Source: Patescibacteria group bacterium (GTDB lineage: Bacteria > Patescibacteriota > Patescibacteriia > 2-12-FULL-60-25). Taken from it: DNA of 28,608 bases. The stretch lies in assembly GCA_018061485.1 (NCBI GenBank), contig JAGOUA010000005.1, positions 1-28,608 of the forward strand. The letters are read 5' to 3'. Made by a program: the position numbers and the translations under genes. The notes beneath the pieces were generated by a model. The model had not been told where the DNA came from, made no database searches, and saw nothing but the letters and a program-made list of their open reading frames with translations. How positions within the stretch are numbered: position 1 is the stretch's first letter; the number at the start of each line of letters is the position of its first letter. Of the stretch, positions 14,473 through 22,249 are shown piece by piece.

Positions 14473-17400
14473 ATGGTTGAAGATTTGCCTCACGTATCCC
14501 TTACTTCGAATACACTCCCTCATCCAACAGAAGGGGATGAACATTCTGCGAAGGCGCCCGAAGTCTTGCCTCCTGAAGCCACGCTTGAAGATACTGTTAA
14601 GGAAAGTCTTGCGCGTTGGTCGTCTAGGCGAATAGAAGGGTCCGTGGAGGAGCTCCACGCATTTCTGCGAGAGGCGTACGGTATCTTGGCTCAGCCACCG
14701 CCTATACCACCACCCACGACACGGGGATATAGTTTGGAAAAAGCTTCCTATTACAAGGCGGTAGATAGACAAAACAAGCAAAAGTTTTTGGTGGCGGCAA
14801 CGGTTTTTGAACGACTGCATCCGCAGAAGGCAGAAGCCTTGAAAACGGTTGTCCAGTCTCAAGAATTGAAACCTCTCCATGAGAGAATGTGGCAAGAGAT
14901 GGTGGACGTACTACACGAAGTATCGGTCGTAGATCCCACGCTCGCTGGACGCGCCTGCGCCCGATTCTCTGACGCGCGTGAACGACAGCTTCTTATTGGT
15001 AAGATAGTTCTTCCACCAGATCTCCCCGCTCACTCACTCCCAGAACTGCGCGAGAGCCCTCCCATGCAGGGGAGCCTCTTTTGGAGCGCTTATTTTCAAG
15101 AGCGTCAACATGTGTCTAAGCAAGCAGGATCTCCAGAAGAGTCTGAATACATGGAACATATTCCGCTACGCGTGAATCTGGGCCTCGGGCTCTACACCCA
15201 AGATGCACGCTACTTGAGAGAGGTGTTAGAGGGAACTCATGAGTTTTCTGATGGGGTAGAAGCACAAATAACCATACTGAGACAAGTGATGCATGATGCG
15301 CCGACCTTACTGAGAAAAAGCCTGTCTCTGCCAAATGGAGCGGAGTCACGCAACCCTTTTGTGCAGACGGATCAAGCTGTGAAGAGTTCGCCCATCCTCT
15401 TGCGTCCAGAGGTTCTATCCGCGATCGAAGCCGAAGACCCGGTGCTGGCGTTAGATATCGCTGATAATCTTGATAAGTCGGTTGTGGAGATGATTCTCAA
15501 TATCCTGAAGAAGAATCAAGAATCAGCGTCTACTCCTGACGAAAGAAAAAATCTCGATCAGGCCTTTTTTCGTCAAATGGTGGAGCGTGGCAAAGCTCCA
15601 TTACTTGCACCCCTTTTTACGACCCTATCTCCTGAAATGAGAGACTTTATCGTAGAAGAGTGTGCCAAAAAGCGAGAAATGCTCACTCCTTTTTTACGTG
15701 GGCTATACGCAGAACCCGCGTGTTGGGGTATTTTGAATCCTGGTCAACAAAGAGTCTGGGCACGTCATGGTTGGATTGGTGAGGCGCTTAGATTTTCTGA
15801 GGTGTTTAAAGATAGCCCGCAAAAACCATCACAAGAAGAGCTTATTCAGCTAGCGGCTTCTACCCCAGAAGGGAGAAGTGGATTAGCCGAGATGGGTCGC
15901 ATTTACGGTCTTCAAGGGGGGTTGAAGGAGGACGACCTTGCCAACATGCTAAAAGAAGGGCATGAATCTGCGGTTATTGAGTTTCCAGAACTCTTTATTC
16001 CTGAACTTAGGAGAACGATTATAGACCAAGCTCTCTTGAGTGAGAAAGGCTCTCGAGTACTTGCAGGTGCGTTAAATGGGTTTTCCGATATCCGTGCGCA
16101 AGATATAGAAAAAATCCTTGCATTGAATGATGACGATCTTTTTCTTCAGATGTTTAAAAGATCGGCATATGTTCTGGCGAGGGTGATGGGTGAATCCGTA
16201 TTACATGTCGCGTTAAAGTATAAAGATCGGGGCGTGCAGCAAGAAGCTATAAAACAAATGCGTTATTTTTCCCCCCTCTCTCTGGAGACGTTTGAAATCC
16301 TGAAGCAGCAAGGAGAGTCACGCGTCTTTGATTATACGGTGGCTGAGTTTATTCCTGAAGCTCAAGCAAAGATCGCAACATTGCACTATCAGCAGGATAA
16401 GGAGGCTTTTATGAGGTCCCTTCCAAGCTATAATGACGGGATAGTTCCTGGATATATTGCGGATGAGATTATTGTAAACAAGGACATCAAATCGTTGTTT
16501 GAACACAGGGCAAAATTTGGACAAGATATGTCGTTCGCTTCTAAAGAGATACTTGCTATATTTGAAGTGCTTCTTCGGAAAATTCAGCAAAGCCCCTCCC
16601 GAAGCGTCCGACGCTTACAGGAACAGTTATCGACCGAGTTACTAGAGGCGGAGAATCCAATTGGTGCGTATGACCGCATTGAATCGATTTTTCTACGTAA
16701 CCACATCCCTCTTGCGGGCAAGATCTTCCTTACCTTTGACATACTTCACAAAGATGAGCATTTTGAGACGAATGTCTATTCCCCAACGCTTATAGAAGCG
16801 GGAAAACGCGAACGTAAGATGCTGATCTACAAAGACCTTATCAATATCCATCTTGATACGGGTAATCCAGAGATGAAAGCGTATTTGGAAGATCTTCGTG
16901 ACATGTCCCCTCTGCTTGAGAAGGTGGAGCAAGGGCAGGAGCTAGAAGAAGAGGAAGTTGCCCGCATAGAGGCGTTCTTTCGACAGGTGGAAATCTTACG
17001 CGATATATCGGTATACGGTACGCTAGGACCGCAAAAAAAACAGTCACCCCAAGAAGGTTTGCGAGAACGTCTTCGTCATTGGAAAGCGTCGCTTGGCGCA
17101 CGAGCGGAGCAGACGTTCCAGAGCCGTATAGAAGAGATGTTCTTGTTGCCTGCGGGCGTGCGCACGATTGACGAAGCTTTGGCTCGCATGGAGGCTTCAA
17201 AAGCTCGAGCTGATACGAGGAACCGCGAGTTAATCAACGCGTCCCCAGAACGAGTCGTAATTCAAGAGGGGGATTTGCTCAAGGGGGTTGAGTCGGCCTA
17301 TTTTCTCTCTTATCTGCAGAGGGGTAATGTTGCTGGCGAACTTCTTGGGTATGCGGCAAAGAATGATGCGACTCGTATGGATACGGATACGGGAAGGGTA

Positions 17401-18696
17401 CTTGCGGGAGACCTCGCAGAAGGCAATCTTTCTGCACTCCAGAAGAATCCAGCGAATGGCTATGGGAATGGCATGGTGTTTCTCGTGCGTCCAACAAAAG
17501 AACGGTTTTTCAAAGAAAAGGCTTCTGTCCATGATCAAATCCGAGGAAAAACAGCCCCCTATGAGCTCTTCTCTTCTCCTGTTGTGGATTCAGAAAGGCA
17601 CTTTGGTATCCGGACAGGATTTCCCTTTACGGAAGTCTCCGCGATTATCTTAAGGGATCCACAACGACGCCAAATGCTTGATATAAAGATGGATCTTGTT
17701 GCGAATGGATATTATGTTCCTATCATTGATACGCAAGGAGTGGTGCTCTTTTCCCCGGAAGAGTTTGATCAGTTGCGAGAGTTGTACGCGGGATCCGAAG
17801 TGGCGCCTGAGAGCGTCTATCAGGAAGATCGTTCAACAATCGACGCAAAGCAAGCGGCCTCGCTTGAGGATCTGCAAACGCAAATCGAGGAAGAAAGGAT
17901 ACGTATAGAATCGACTCGCGAGGCGATTGAACGACGTATCGAAGCGGTTCTTCAAGACTTGGGTATTGCTTTGCGCACTTCGGGCGAGCTTGCGGTTGGG
18001 GCGGAGATGATGAATACGGGATCAACGGCGCGACGAACGAGTATTCCAGGAGAAGTGGTGGATTTTGACCTGGTCATTCGTTTGGATGAATCTGATATGG
18101 ACCGGCAAGAAGCGATTAAAACAGCGCTCACGAGTGCCCTTCCAGGCACGCCTCAGGGCGGTGCAACCGCGCAGTGGCGTCGGACAGGAGTTGATATTGG
18201 GGGCATTCCCGCAGATATTGATGTGACCTTTGTGAGTAAGCCTGAAGTCGAGGGCGTACCATCGCATGCAGCTGCCGAGCAGCGTCTTCGTGGGATGGAG
18301 CGATTACATCCTGAGAGCGCAGATTGGGTACGGGCAAATATTGTGTATGCCAAGAAGATGCTCAAAAAAGCGGGGGCATACAAAAAGTTGGATGGAGGAT
18401 TGGGTGGATTGGGGGTGGAGAACTGGATTCTTCAACATGGAGGGAGTTTTGCAAAGGCGCGCGACGCCTTTCTCGCTGCAGCGATTGGTGAAGATGGAGC
18501 CGTCCGTCCTTTTGAAGAGTGTGCTGCGCGGTATACTATCCCTGATCCTGGGATAAATCTTATCGAAAAACAGGCATTTGACGATGGAACGGAGCGTCAG
18601 AATTTTCGACATGATGACTTCTTCCATTTTTTGAATAAGCAGGGTACAGCGGGATATACAAAGATGGTTCAAGCGCTCCAACATCTTGAGACGTAG
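14473..18696 (+). CDS. 1407-residue protein: long helical region plus C-terminal CCA-adding-like nucleotidyltransferase
   Basis: No named family covers this protein. Residues 1 to about 930 are predicted mostly alpha-helical, with no signal peptide or membrane helix, and look like degenerate helical repeats. From about 935 to 1120 is a mixed region with QRGNVAGELLGYAAKND (around 945-960), GYGNGMVFLVRP (around 997) and HFGIRTGFPFTEVSAIIL (1043-1060). A coiled coil follows (about 1130-1165). The C-terminal 230 residues form a polymerase-beta-type nucleotidyltransferase. GS at 1183-1184 and DFD at 1197-1199 make the GS-x12-DxD signature, D1248/D1250 (ADID) supply the third carboxylate, and KKMLKKAGAY and GVENWILQHGGSF (from 1315) resemble the region after the catalytic domain of archaeal-type CCA-adding and OAS-like enzymes. 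A TATTAT box (14459-14464) sits 8 nt before the ATG. AGA/AGG and ATA codons are commoner than in neighbours. The substrate is unknown. Confidence 0.85.
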   Translation: MVEDLPHVSLTSNTLPHPTEGDEHSAKAPEVLPPEATLEDTVKESLARWSSRRIEGSVEELHAFLREAYGILAQPPPIPPPTTRGYSLEKASYYKAVDRQNKQKFLVAATVFERLHPQKAEALKTVVQSQELKPLHERMWQEMVDVLHEVSVVDPTLAGRACARFSDARERQLLIGKIVLPPDLPAHSLPELRESPPMQGSLFWSAYFQERQHVSKQAGSPEESEYMEHIPLRVNLGLGLYTQDARYLREVLEGTHEFSDGVEAQITILRQVMHDAPTLLRKSLSLPNGAESRNPFVQTDQAVKSSPILLRPEVLSAIEAEDPVLALDIADNLDKSVVEMILNILKKNQESASTPDERKNLDQAFFRQMVERGKAPLLAPLFTTLSPEMRDFIVEECAKKREMLTPFLRGLYAEPACWGILNPGQQRVWARHGWIGEALRFSEVFKDSPQKPSQEELIQLAASTPEGRSGLAEMGRIYGLQGGLKEDDLANMLKEGHESAVIEFPELFIPELRRTIIDQALLSEKGSRVLAGALNGFSDIRAQDIEKILALNDDDLFLQMFKRSAYVLARVMGESVLHVALKYKDRGVQQEAIKQMRYFSPLSLETFEILKQQGESRVFDYTVAEFIPEAQAKIATLHYQQDKEAFMRSLPSYNDGIVPGYIADEIIVNKDIKSLFEHRAKFGQDMSFASKEILAIFEVLLRKIQQSPSRSVRRLQEQLSTELLEAENPIGAYDRIESIFLRNHIPLAGKIFLTFDILHKDEHFETNVYSPTLIEAGKRERKMLIYKDLINIHLDTGNPEMKAYLEDLRDMSPLLEKVEQGQELEEEEVARIEAFFRQVEILRDISVYGTLGPQKKQSPQEGLRERLRHWKASLGARAEQTFQSRIEEMFLLPAGVRTIDEALARMEASKARADTRNRELINASPERVVIQEGDLLKGVESAYFLSYLQRGNVAGELLGYAAKNDATRMDTDTGRVLAGDLAEGNLSALQKNPANGYGNGMVFLVRPTKERFFKEKASVHDQIRGKTAPYELFSSPVVDSERHFGIRTGFPFTEVSAIILRDPQRRQMLDIKMDLVANGYYVPIIDTQGVVLFSPEEFDQLRELYAGSEVAPESVYQEDRSTIDAKQAASLEDLQTQIEEERIRIESTREAIERRIEAVLQDLGIALRTSGELAVGAEMMNTGSTARRTSIPGEVVDFDLVIRLDESDMDRQEAIKTALTSALPGTPQGGATAQWRRTGVDIGGIPADIDVTFVSKPEVEGVPSHAAAEQRLRGMERLHPESADWVRANIVYAKKMLKKAGAYKKLDGGLGGLGVENWILQHGGSFAKARDAFLAAAIGEDGAVRPFEECAARYTIPDPGINLIEKQAFDDGTERQNFRHDDFFHFLNKQGTAGYTKMVQALQHLET

Positions 18697-18708
18697 GAAT
18701 AGATCGCT

Positions 18709-18736
18709 AGGGGTGGGCTTCCTACCCCTCTTCTTT
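18709..18736 (+). terminator. Hairpin after the 1407-residue gene
   Basis: AGGGGTGGG (18709-18717), loop CTT, CCTACCCCT (18721-18729): nine pairs with one G-U, followed by CTTCTTT. The U-tract is imperfect. Confidence 0.65.
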
Positions 18737-18758
18737 GAGATTTGATAGGGTGTATACT

Positions 18759-19781
18759 ATGATTCCAGAATATCTCCGTTTACGATCTCGTACCGTAAAA
18801 GCCATGCGTGCGTTTTTTGATGACCAAGGTTTTCTCGAGATACATACGCCTCGGCTGGTGGGGCTTCCTGGGCAAGAGCCGTATCTTGACCCGTTTTGGA
18901 CTGAGGTTATCGAGGCTTCCGGAGCTCGTCATAAGGCGGCCCTCATCACTTCGCCTGAATATGTGATGAAGCGTCTCCTCGCCCAAGGCTTCGAGAAGAT
19001 CTACGATTTGGGGCCGTGTTTTCGGAATGGTGAGCCGTGGGACGGTTCGCATGATCCGGAGTTTTTGCTGCTCGAATGGTATCGGCGAGAGGCGGAGCTC
19101 GTCGATATTCTGGATGATACAGAGGCGATGATTCGCTCTGTGGCGCAGGCGGTGGGGCATGGGTCGGATCAACGGTGGCAACGGGCGCTGCGCGCGCCGT
19201 TTCGGCGTCTTTCGATGCGTGAGGCGTGGCGTTTGTATCTTGGTATTGAGCTTGATCCGTTAGTGGGTGAGCGTGCCGGTATGGCGAATGTGGCGCTCGA
19301 GCACGGGCAGACGGTCGATCCACAAGATTCATGGGACGACCTCTTTTTTAAGGTGTTTCTTTCCCGTATCGAGCCGCATCTTGGATGGAATGCGTCTCAT
19401 GAGGCTTGGCAACCCACCTTTTTGACGGAATATCCCATCTCTATGGCAGCACTTGCTCGTAAGCATGCGCAGAATCCTCGCTATGCAGATAGGGCTGAGC
19501 TGTATATTGGGGATCTCGAGCTCGCGAATGGCTTTGCGGAGCTGTGTGATGCTCGTGAACAGCGAGAACGTTTTCTCGAAGAGCGGCTCCTTCGACAATC
19601 GCTAGGAAAAGAGGTGTGGCCGGTTGATGAACGGTTTTTGGAGGCGTTGCCAGCCATGGGGAACGCGGCAGGTATTGCGTTTGGCGTGGAACGTTTAGTG
19701 ATGCTGCTCGCAGGCGCCAAGGCACTGGGTGAGGTTTTGCCCGCCTCGGCTCACGAACGGTTTATCCATGGGCATGGTTGA
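18759..19781 (+). CDS. epmA: EpmA/GenX-type EF-P lysyl ligase (class II LysRS-like, no anticodon domain)
   Basis: Paralogue of lysyl-tRNA synthetase that in E. coli attaches (R)-beta-lysine to a lysine of elongation factor P. The 340 residues start directly in the class II catalytic core, with no N-terminal OB anticodon-binding domain, which separates it from LysRS. Motif 1 lies around AFFDDQGFLEIHTPRLV. Motif 2 is YDLGPCFRNGEPWDGSHDPEFLLLEWYR. ELANGFAELCDAREQRERF is a LysRS/EpmA block, and motif 3 is GIAFGVERLVMLLAG. The gene lies 53 bp before efp, whose promoter overlaps its stop codon. That pairing strongly supports the EF-P modification role. No epmB is in the window, so the amino acid attached is uncertain. 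The ATG at 18759 is preceded immediately by TATACT, too close to act as its -10. Confidence 0.88.
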   Translation: MIPEYLRLRSRTVKAMRAFFDDQGFLEIHTPRLVGLPGQEPYLDPFWTEVIEASGARHKAALITSPEYVMKRLLAQGFEKIYDLGPCFRNGEPWDGSHDPEFLLLEWYRREAELVDILDDTEAMIRSVAQAVGHGSDQRWQRALRAPFRRLSMREAWRLYLGIELDPLVGERAGMANVALEHGQTVDPQDSWDDLFFKVFLSRIEPHLGWNASHEAWQPTFLTEYPISMAALARKHAQNPRYADRAELYIGDLELANGFAELCDAREQRERFLEERLLRQSLGKEVWPVDERFLEALPAMGNAAGIAFGVERLVMLLAGAKALGEVLPASAHERFIHGHG

Positions 19782-19806
19782 CCAAAAACCCATTTTTTGG
19801 CAGAAT
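19778..19806 (+). promoter_or_regulatory. Promoter of efp, overlapping the epmA stop
   Basis: TTGACC (19778-19783), a 17-bp spacer and CAGAAT (19801-19806). Within the spacer CCAAAA and TTTTGG form an inverted repeat. Confidence 0.6.
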
Positions 19807-19834
19807 AGAGCCATTCATTCCTCGTTACCCCTGT

Positions 19835-20401
19835 ATGGCATCGCCTTCTGACATCAAAAAAGGAGTCGTCGTAAAAAACGACCAAGGACTTTGGCTGATC
19901 GTTGAGTTTCAGCATATTAACCCAGGAAAAGGTGCGGCCTTCGTCCGTTCGCGTCAAAAAAACCTCCAAACAGGTAAGGTGCTTGAAGTCACGAACAAGA
20001 CTTCCGAGTCCATCGATATTGTGGAGGTTGAGCATCGCAACATGCAGTATTTGTTCCACGATGCAACGGGATACACGTTTATGGACAACGGTTCGTATGA
20101 GCAATACACCATGCCTGATGACGAAGTTGGTCCGCAAAGCAAGTATCTCCGTGAAGGACTCGAGGTACACACCTCGCTCTACGACAATCGCTTGATCGCC
20201 ATCGAAATTCCTCGCAAGATGACCTTTAAGGTGGTAGAAGCACCTGAGGCGGTAGCGGGAAACACGGCGAGCGGCGGCAACATGATGAAAGATGCGATCA
20301 TCGACGGAGGAATCTCCGTTCGTGTGCCACTCTTCATCAAGACGGGGGAGATGATTATTGTAAACACGGAGACCGACGAATACGTCGAACGCGCAAAATA
20401 A
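19835..20401 (+). CDS. efp: Elongation factor P
   Basis: Relieves ribosome stalling at polyproline stretches. The 188 residues contain three beta-barrel domains: KOW-like domain I (about 1-65), domain II with EYVGPQ-like EVGPQSKYLREG and YDNRLIAIEIP, and C-terminal domain III with GISVRVPLFIKTGEMIIVNTETDEYVER. The loop that reaches the peptidyl-transferase centre reads NPGKGAAF, with Lys32 at the tip matching the modified Lys34 of E. coli. The ATG at 19835 gives the normal length; the open frame from 19778 begins with the promoter. The ligase gene directly upstream suggests Lys32 is modified. The stop codon overlaps the left arm of repeat element E4. Confidence 0.96.
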   Translation: MASPSDIKKGVVVKNDQGLWLIVEFQHINPGKGAAFVRSRQKNLQTGKVLEVTNKTSESIDIVEVEHRNMQYLFHDATGYTFMDNGSYEQYTMPDDEVGPQSKYLREGLEVHTSLYDNRLIAIEIPRKMTFKVVEAPEAVAGNTASGGNMMKDAIIDGGISVRVPLFIKTGEMIIVNTETDEYVERAK

Positions 20402-20517
20402 AACCCTCACACTGGCGGATAGCTTTGTTAAAAACGGCGGTGCTCGACAGCGTACCATCTGTACGCCTTACTCCGCTCCTCGTTTTTGCCTCGCTCTCCA
20501 TCCAGCGTGAGGGGTTT
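20400..20517. repeat. Structured intergenic element E4, overlaps the efp stop
   Basis: Left arm AAAACCCTCACACTGG (20400-20415) pairs with CCAGCGTGAGGGGTTT (20502-20517), with one mismatch and one bulge. It pairs perfectly, 16 of 16, with a second downstream copy at 20568-20583. Inside are AAAAACG/CGTTTTT (20430-20436/20481-20487), GCGG/CCGC (20437-20440/20473-20476) and the central hairpin GCGTAC-CATCT-GTACGC (20450-20466). Architecture and size match E1 and E3, while the inner frame is only loosely similar (GGATAGC; CTCTCCATC before the right arm). Likely also the efp terminator. Confidence 0.75.
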
Positions 20518-20629
20518 AGGTGTCTCTCATCTCGTGTGGGAGGTGTTTCGGTTTAGGCGCTCTCCATCCAGTGTGAGGGTTTTAGATTGGGCGCCTCTCA
20601 TCTCGTGTGAGGGGTGTTTTGGTTTTAGG
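20494..20629. repeat. Tandem array of four degenerate ~30-36 bp repeats (two 66-bp units)
   Basis: CTCTCCATCCAG begins at 20494 and again at 20560, a 66-bp period. Each unit is two related halves: CTCTCCATCCAGYGTGAGGG then TTTAG, and CTCTCATCTCGTGTGRGAGG then TTTAG. Each half looks like the right end of E4. The array runs up to the stop codon of the TfoX-N gene on the other strand. Nothing coding is visible in it. Confidence 0.8.
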
Positions 20630-20956
20630 TTATTCTGCGGCGGGGGCTTTTTTCGCGAGAATGTCTTGCGCGCATTCCTGGATGATGGTTTCGAGATAGG
20701 CGTCATTTTGCAAAAGAGCGTCTGAAATGATGTACGCGGGTTTGGCTTTTGGATAGGGGAGTCCCATTTCAGATCCGGCGAGTGCCTGATCCGTGCTCGG
20801 AGTTGCTTTCAAAAAAAAGATGTTATCGGCGAGATAGCCTACCATGGCGGCGCGATAATATACGCCATACTCGCCGAACATATACGTAAAACGTATGCCA
20901 CGAATGCGGGAAAGGGCTTGTTCGATGTACGCGAGATAGTCTCTAGAGGTTGCCAT
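20630..20956 (-). CDS. TfoX N-terminal domain protein
   Basis: A 108-residue protein of the TfoX_N family: YLAYIEQALSRIRGIRFTYMFGEYGVYYRAAMVGYLADNIFFLKATP, then PYPKAKPAYIISDALLQNDAYLETIIQECAQDI. In gamma-proteobacteria TfoX/Sxy (N- plus C-terminal domains) activates competence genes with CRP. Proteins with only the N-terminal domain are widespread and of unknown function, so a competence role is not established here. It has its own minus-strand promoter, whose predicted start lies on the ATG (leaderless). Confidence 0.85.
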   Translation of the reverse strand: MATSRDYLAYIEQALSRIRGIRFTYMFGEYGVYYRAAMVGYLADNIFFLKATPSTDQALAGSEMGLPYPKAKPAYIISDALLQNDAYLETIIQECAQDILAKKAPAAE

Positions 20957-20963
20957 GCAGCTA

Positions 20964-20993
20964 TCCTAGCAAAGAGGGGGAGCGATCTTCAAG
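20964..20993 (-). promoter_or_regulatory. Promoter of the TfoX-N gene
   Basis: Minus strand: TTGAAG (20988-20993), an 18-bp spacer and TAGGAT (20964-20969) extended by TGC. The -10 ends 7 nt before the ATG (20956), so the transcript should be leaderless. Confidence 0.6.
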
Positions 20994-21023
20994 AAAAAAC
21001 ACGCCAGATGGGCGCGAGGATGC

Positions 21024-21323
21024 TTACTTAGGTTGAGGTCCCCGATTGTGGTTTTTGAGCTCTTCGAGAGTGTGCCAGCCGAGCATCCACAGAACACCTT
21101 GGAGAAACCCGAGCCACCGCATGACCTTGTCCCAGTCCTTGGGAGTGTCGCGATCCAGAAAGGCTCGCATTTTGGGGAGCATACTTCGTACGTGAGCCAA
21201 GGCACGAACCTCGTCGGTGAGCGTCAGTAGGAGTCCGTGTGGCCAATCTGCCGGCGCTATCTTTGCGCCTGACAGCCTCTGCTCGTACTGGTCGAGTAAT
21301 GTTCGAACTTCGTCTTTCGTCAT
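21024..21323 (-). CDS. Hypothetical protein, 99 residues
   Basis: I do not recognise a family. It begins MTKDEVRTLLDQYEQRLSGAKIAPADWPHGLLLTLTDEVRALAHVRSM and looks alpha-helical and soluble, with many Leu and charged residues and Trp/Gly near the C-terminus (MRWLGFLQGVLWMLGWHTLEEL). The WLGFLQGVLWMLGW stretch could be amphipathic. It is supported as a gene by a promoter (21354-21381) and a rare good ribosome-binding site, GGAGAG about 7 nt before the ATG. It lies between Ndk and TfoX-N, all on the minus strand but each with its own promoter. Confidence 0.75.
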   Translation of the reverse strand: MTKDEVRTLLDQYEQRLSGAKIAPADWPHGLLLTLTDEVRALAHVRSMLPKMRAFLDRDTPKDWDKVMRWLGFLQGVLWMLGWHTLEELKNHNRGPQPK

Positions 21324-21353
21324 CTTGCTCTCCGTTGGTTGATGGATGTGGGT

Positions 21354-21381
21354 ATCTTACTGAAATACCACGTAAAAGCAA
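21354..21381 (-). promoter_or_regulatory. Promoter of the 99-residue hypothetical gene
   Basis: Minus strand: TTGCTT (21376-21381), a 16-bp spacer and TAAGAT (21354-21359). The -35 lies at the T-tract of the ndk terminator. Confidence 0.6.
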
Positions 21382-21407
21382 GAAAACACCCTCCGCTTGG
21401 AGGGTGT
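21380..21407 (-). terminator. Terminator of ndk
   Basis: Minus-strand stem ACACCCTCC-AAGC-GGAGGGTGT (9 perfect pairs, 21386-21407) followed by TTTTCTT. It lies about 135 nt after the ndk stop. Confidence 0.85.
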
Positions 21408-21541
21408 CGTAACGTGTTGACGAACTTTTCCTACGTGATGCATGACGCGAAGAACTTGAGCAAACGAGGACTGCGTACTCACTGTACGCTGACGAGTTCG
21501 CGGAAAGCTCGACAAAGTCAGGCGCGCGTAGGGAGGGTTCG
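21408..21541 (-). other. Long 3' untranslated region of ndk with a hairpin
   Basis: 134 nt between the ndk stop and its terminator. The only clear structure is the 6-bp perfect hairpin GCGTAC-5 nt-GTACGC (21473-21489), with the same stem as the central hairpin of E4. No credible small gene was found; a 27-codon frame has no supporting signal. Confidence 0.4.
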
Positions 21542-22123
21542 CTAGATGAACCAGGAGGCGTCGTACTGCACTCGATCGTTGACGTGTTCGTACTTGTAGA
21601 GCTCGTCGTTCGTGAACCAGATCGCGATTTCGTTGTTCGCTTCTTCAACGGTGCCAGAAGCGTGGATGATGTTGCGAAGGGGGCGGTTTTGCGCGTTCGC
21701 AAGAGCGTAGGAGTCGTGCGAGTAGTCGCCGCGAATCGTTCCTGGTGCCGACGAAGCGGGTTCGGTGCTTCCAACCATCTTGCGCACGAGGCTTACGGCC
21801 TGCTCTCCTTCAAGAACCATGGCGACGATAGGGGCAGACTTAAGAAAATCGACCAACCCGCGCTTAATACTGGATCCGTAAGCGATGTGGTCAGCAAAAG
21901 GGAAGTTTTCGCCTTTTGCATCGTACTTTGCCTTCGCTTTTTCGTAGACCATCTGCATCCATTCTTCTGTGAGGGCGTAGTGCTTATCCACATCCTCTGC
22001 AGCTGGGTGAACCATCTTGAGGGCTGTAATCTTGAGACCGGCGGTTTCAAAACGAGTAAGAACAGGACCGGTGAGACCGCGTTGAACGCCGTCTGGCTTG
22101 ATCAGGACGAGAGTTTTTTCCAT
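21542..22123 (-). CDS. ndk: Nucleoside diphosphate kinase, long form with insertion
   Basis: Transfers the gamma-phosphate from NTPs to NDPs through a phosphohistidine. The start METLVLIKPDGVQRGL-like (with Lys3) and KRGLVDFLKSAPIVAMVLEG, VGSTEPASSAPGTIRGDY and NIIHASGT (active-site His) are all present. At 193 residues it is about 50 longer than the usual 140-150. An insertion of about 25-30 residues sits after HYALTEEW (MQMVYEKAKAKYDAKGENFPFADHI region), and the C-terminus is extended (ELYKYEHVNDRVQYDASWFI). The canonical HGSD after the active His reads HASG. The ATG at 22123 is used because the longer frame to 22162 covers the promoter. Confidence 0.93.
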   Translation of the reverse strand: MEKTLVLIKPDGVQRGLTGPVLTRFETAGLKITALKMVHPAAEDVDKHYALTEEWMQMVYEKAKAKYDAKGENFPFADHIAYGSSIKRGLVDFLKSAPIVAMVLEGEQAVSLVRKMVGSTEPASSAPGTIRGDYSHDSYALANAQNRPLRNIIHASGTVEEANNEIAIWFTNDELYKYEHVNDRVQYDASWFI

Positions 22124-22133
22124 AGATGGGCCT

Positions 22134-22162
22134 ATTCTACGAAACCTTTTCAAAAAGAGCAA
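22134..22162 (-). promoter_or_regulatory. Promoter of ndk
   Basis: Minus strand: TTGCTC (22157-22162), a 17-bp spacer and TAGAAT (22134-22139). The predicted leader is only a few nt. Confidence 0.65.
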
Positions 22163-22191
22163 GGATCTTAGCCAAAAAGTTCGCTCGGGAC

Positions 22192-22220
22192 TTGCTTTTT
22201 GGAATCTTTTTTGCTAGCAT
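22192..22220 (+). promoter_or_regulatory. Promoter of rpmF(-nusB-rnc)
   Basis: TTGCTT (22192-22197), a 17-bp spacer and TAGCAT (22215-22220), the -10 extended by TGC. The leader is about 22 nt. Confidence 0.75.
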
Positions 22221-22249
22221 CTGCCTAACTAATCTATTCCTCTACTGCT

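Noticed and set aside
18753..18758. TATACT as the epmA -10 box
   Set aside because: It touches the ATG, so transcription would start inside the gene, and the class II core leaves no room for a later start.
20494..20629. CRISPR array
   Set aside because: Repeats are contiguous and degenerate with no unique spacers and no cas genes.
20630..20956. Competence regulator Sxy/TfoX
   Set aside because: Only the N-terminal domain is present and no competence operon is nearby, so the regulatory name is not justified.
21408..21541. A 27-codon gene in the ndk 3' region
   Set aside because: No ribosome-binding site or promoter, and it reads through the terminator.
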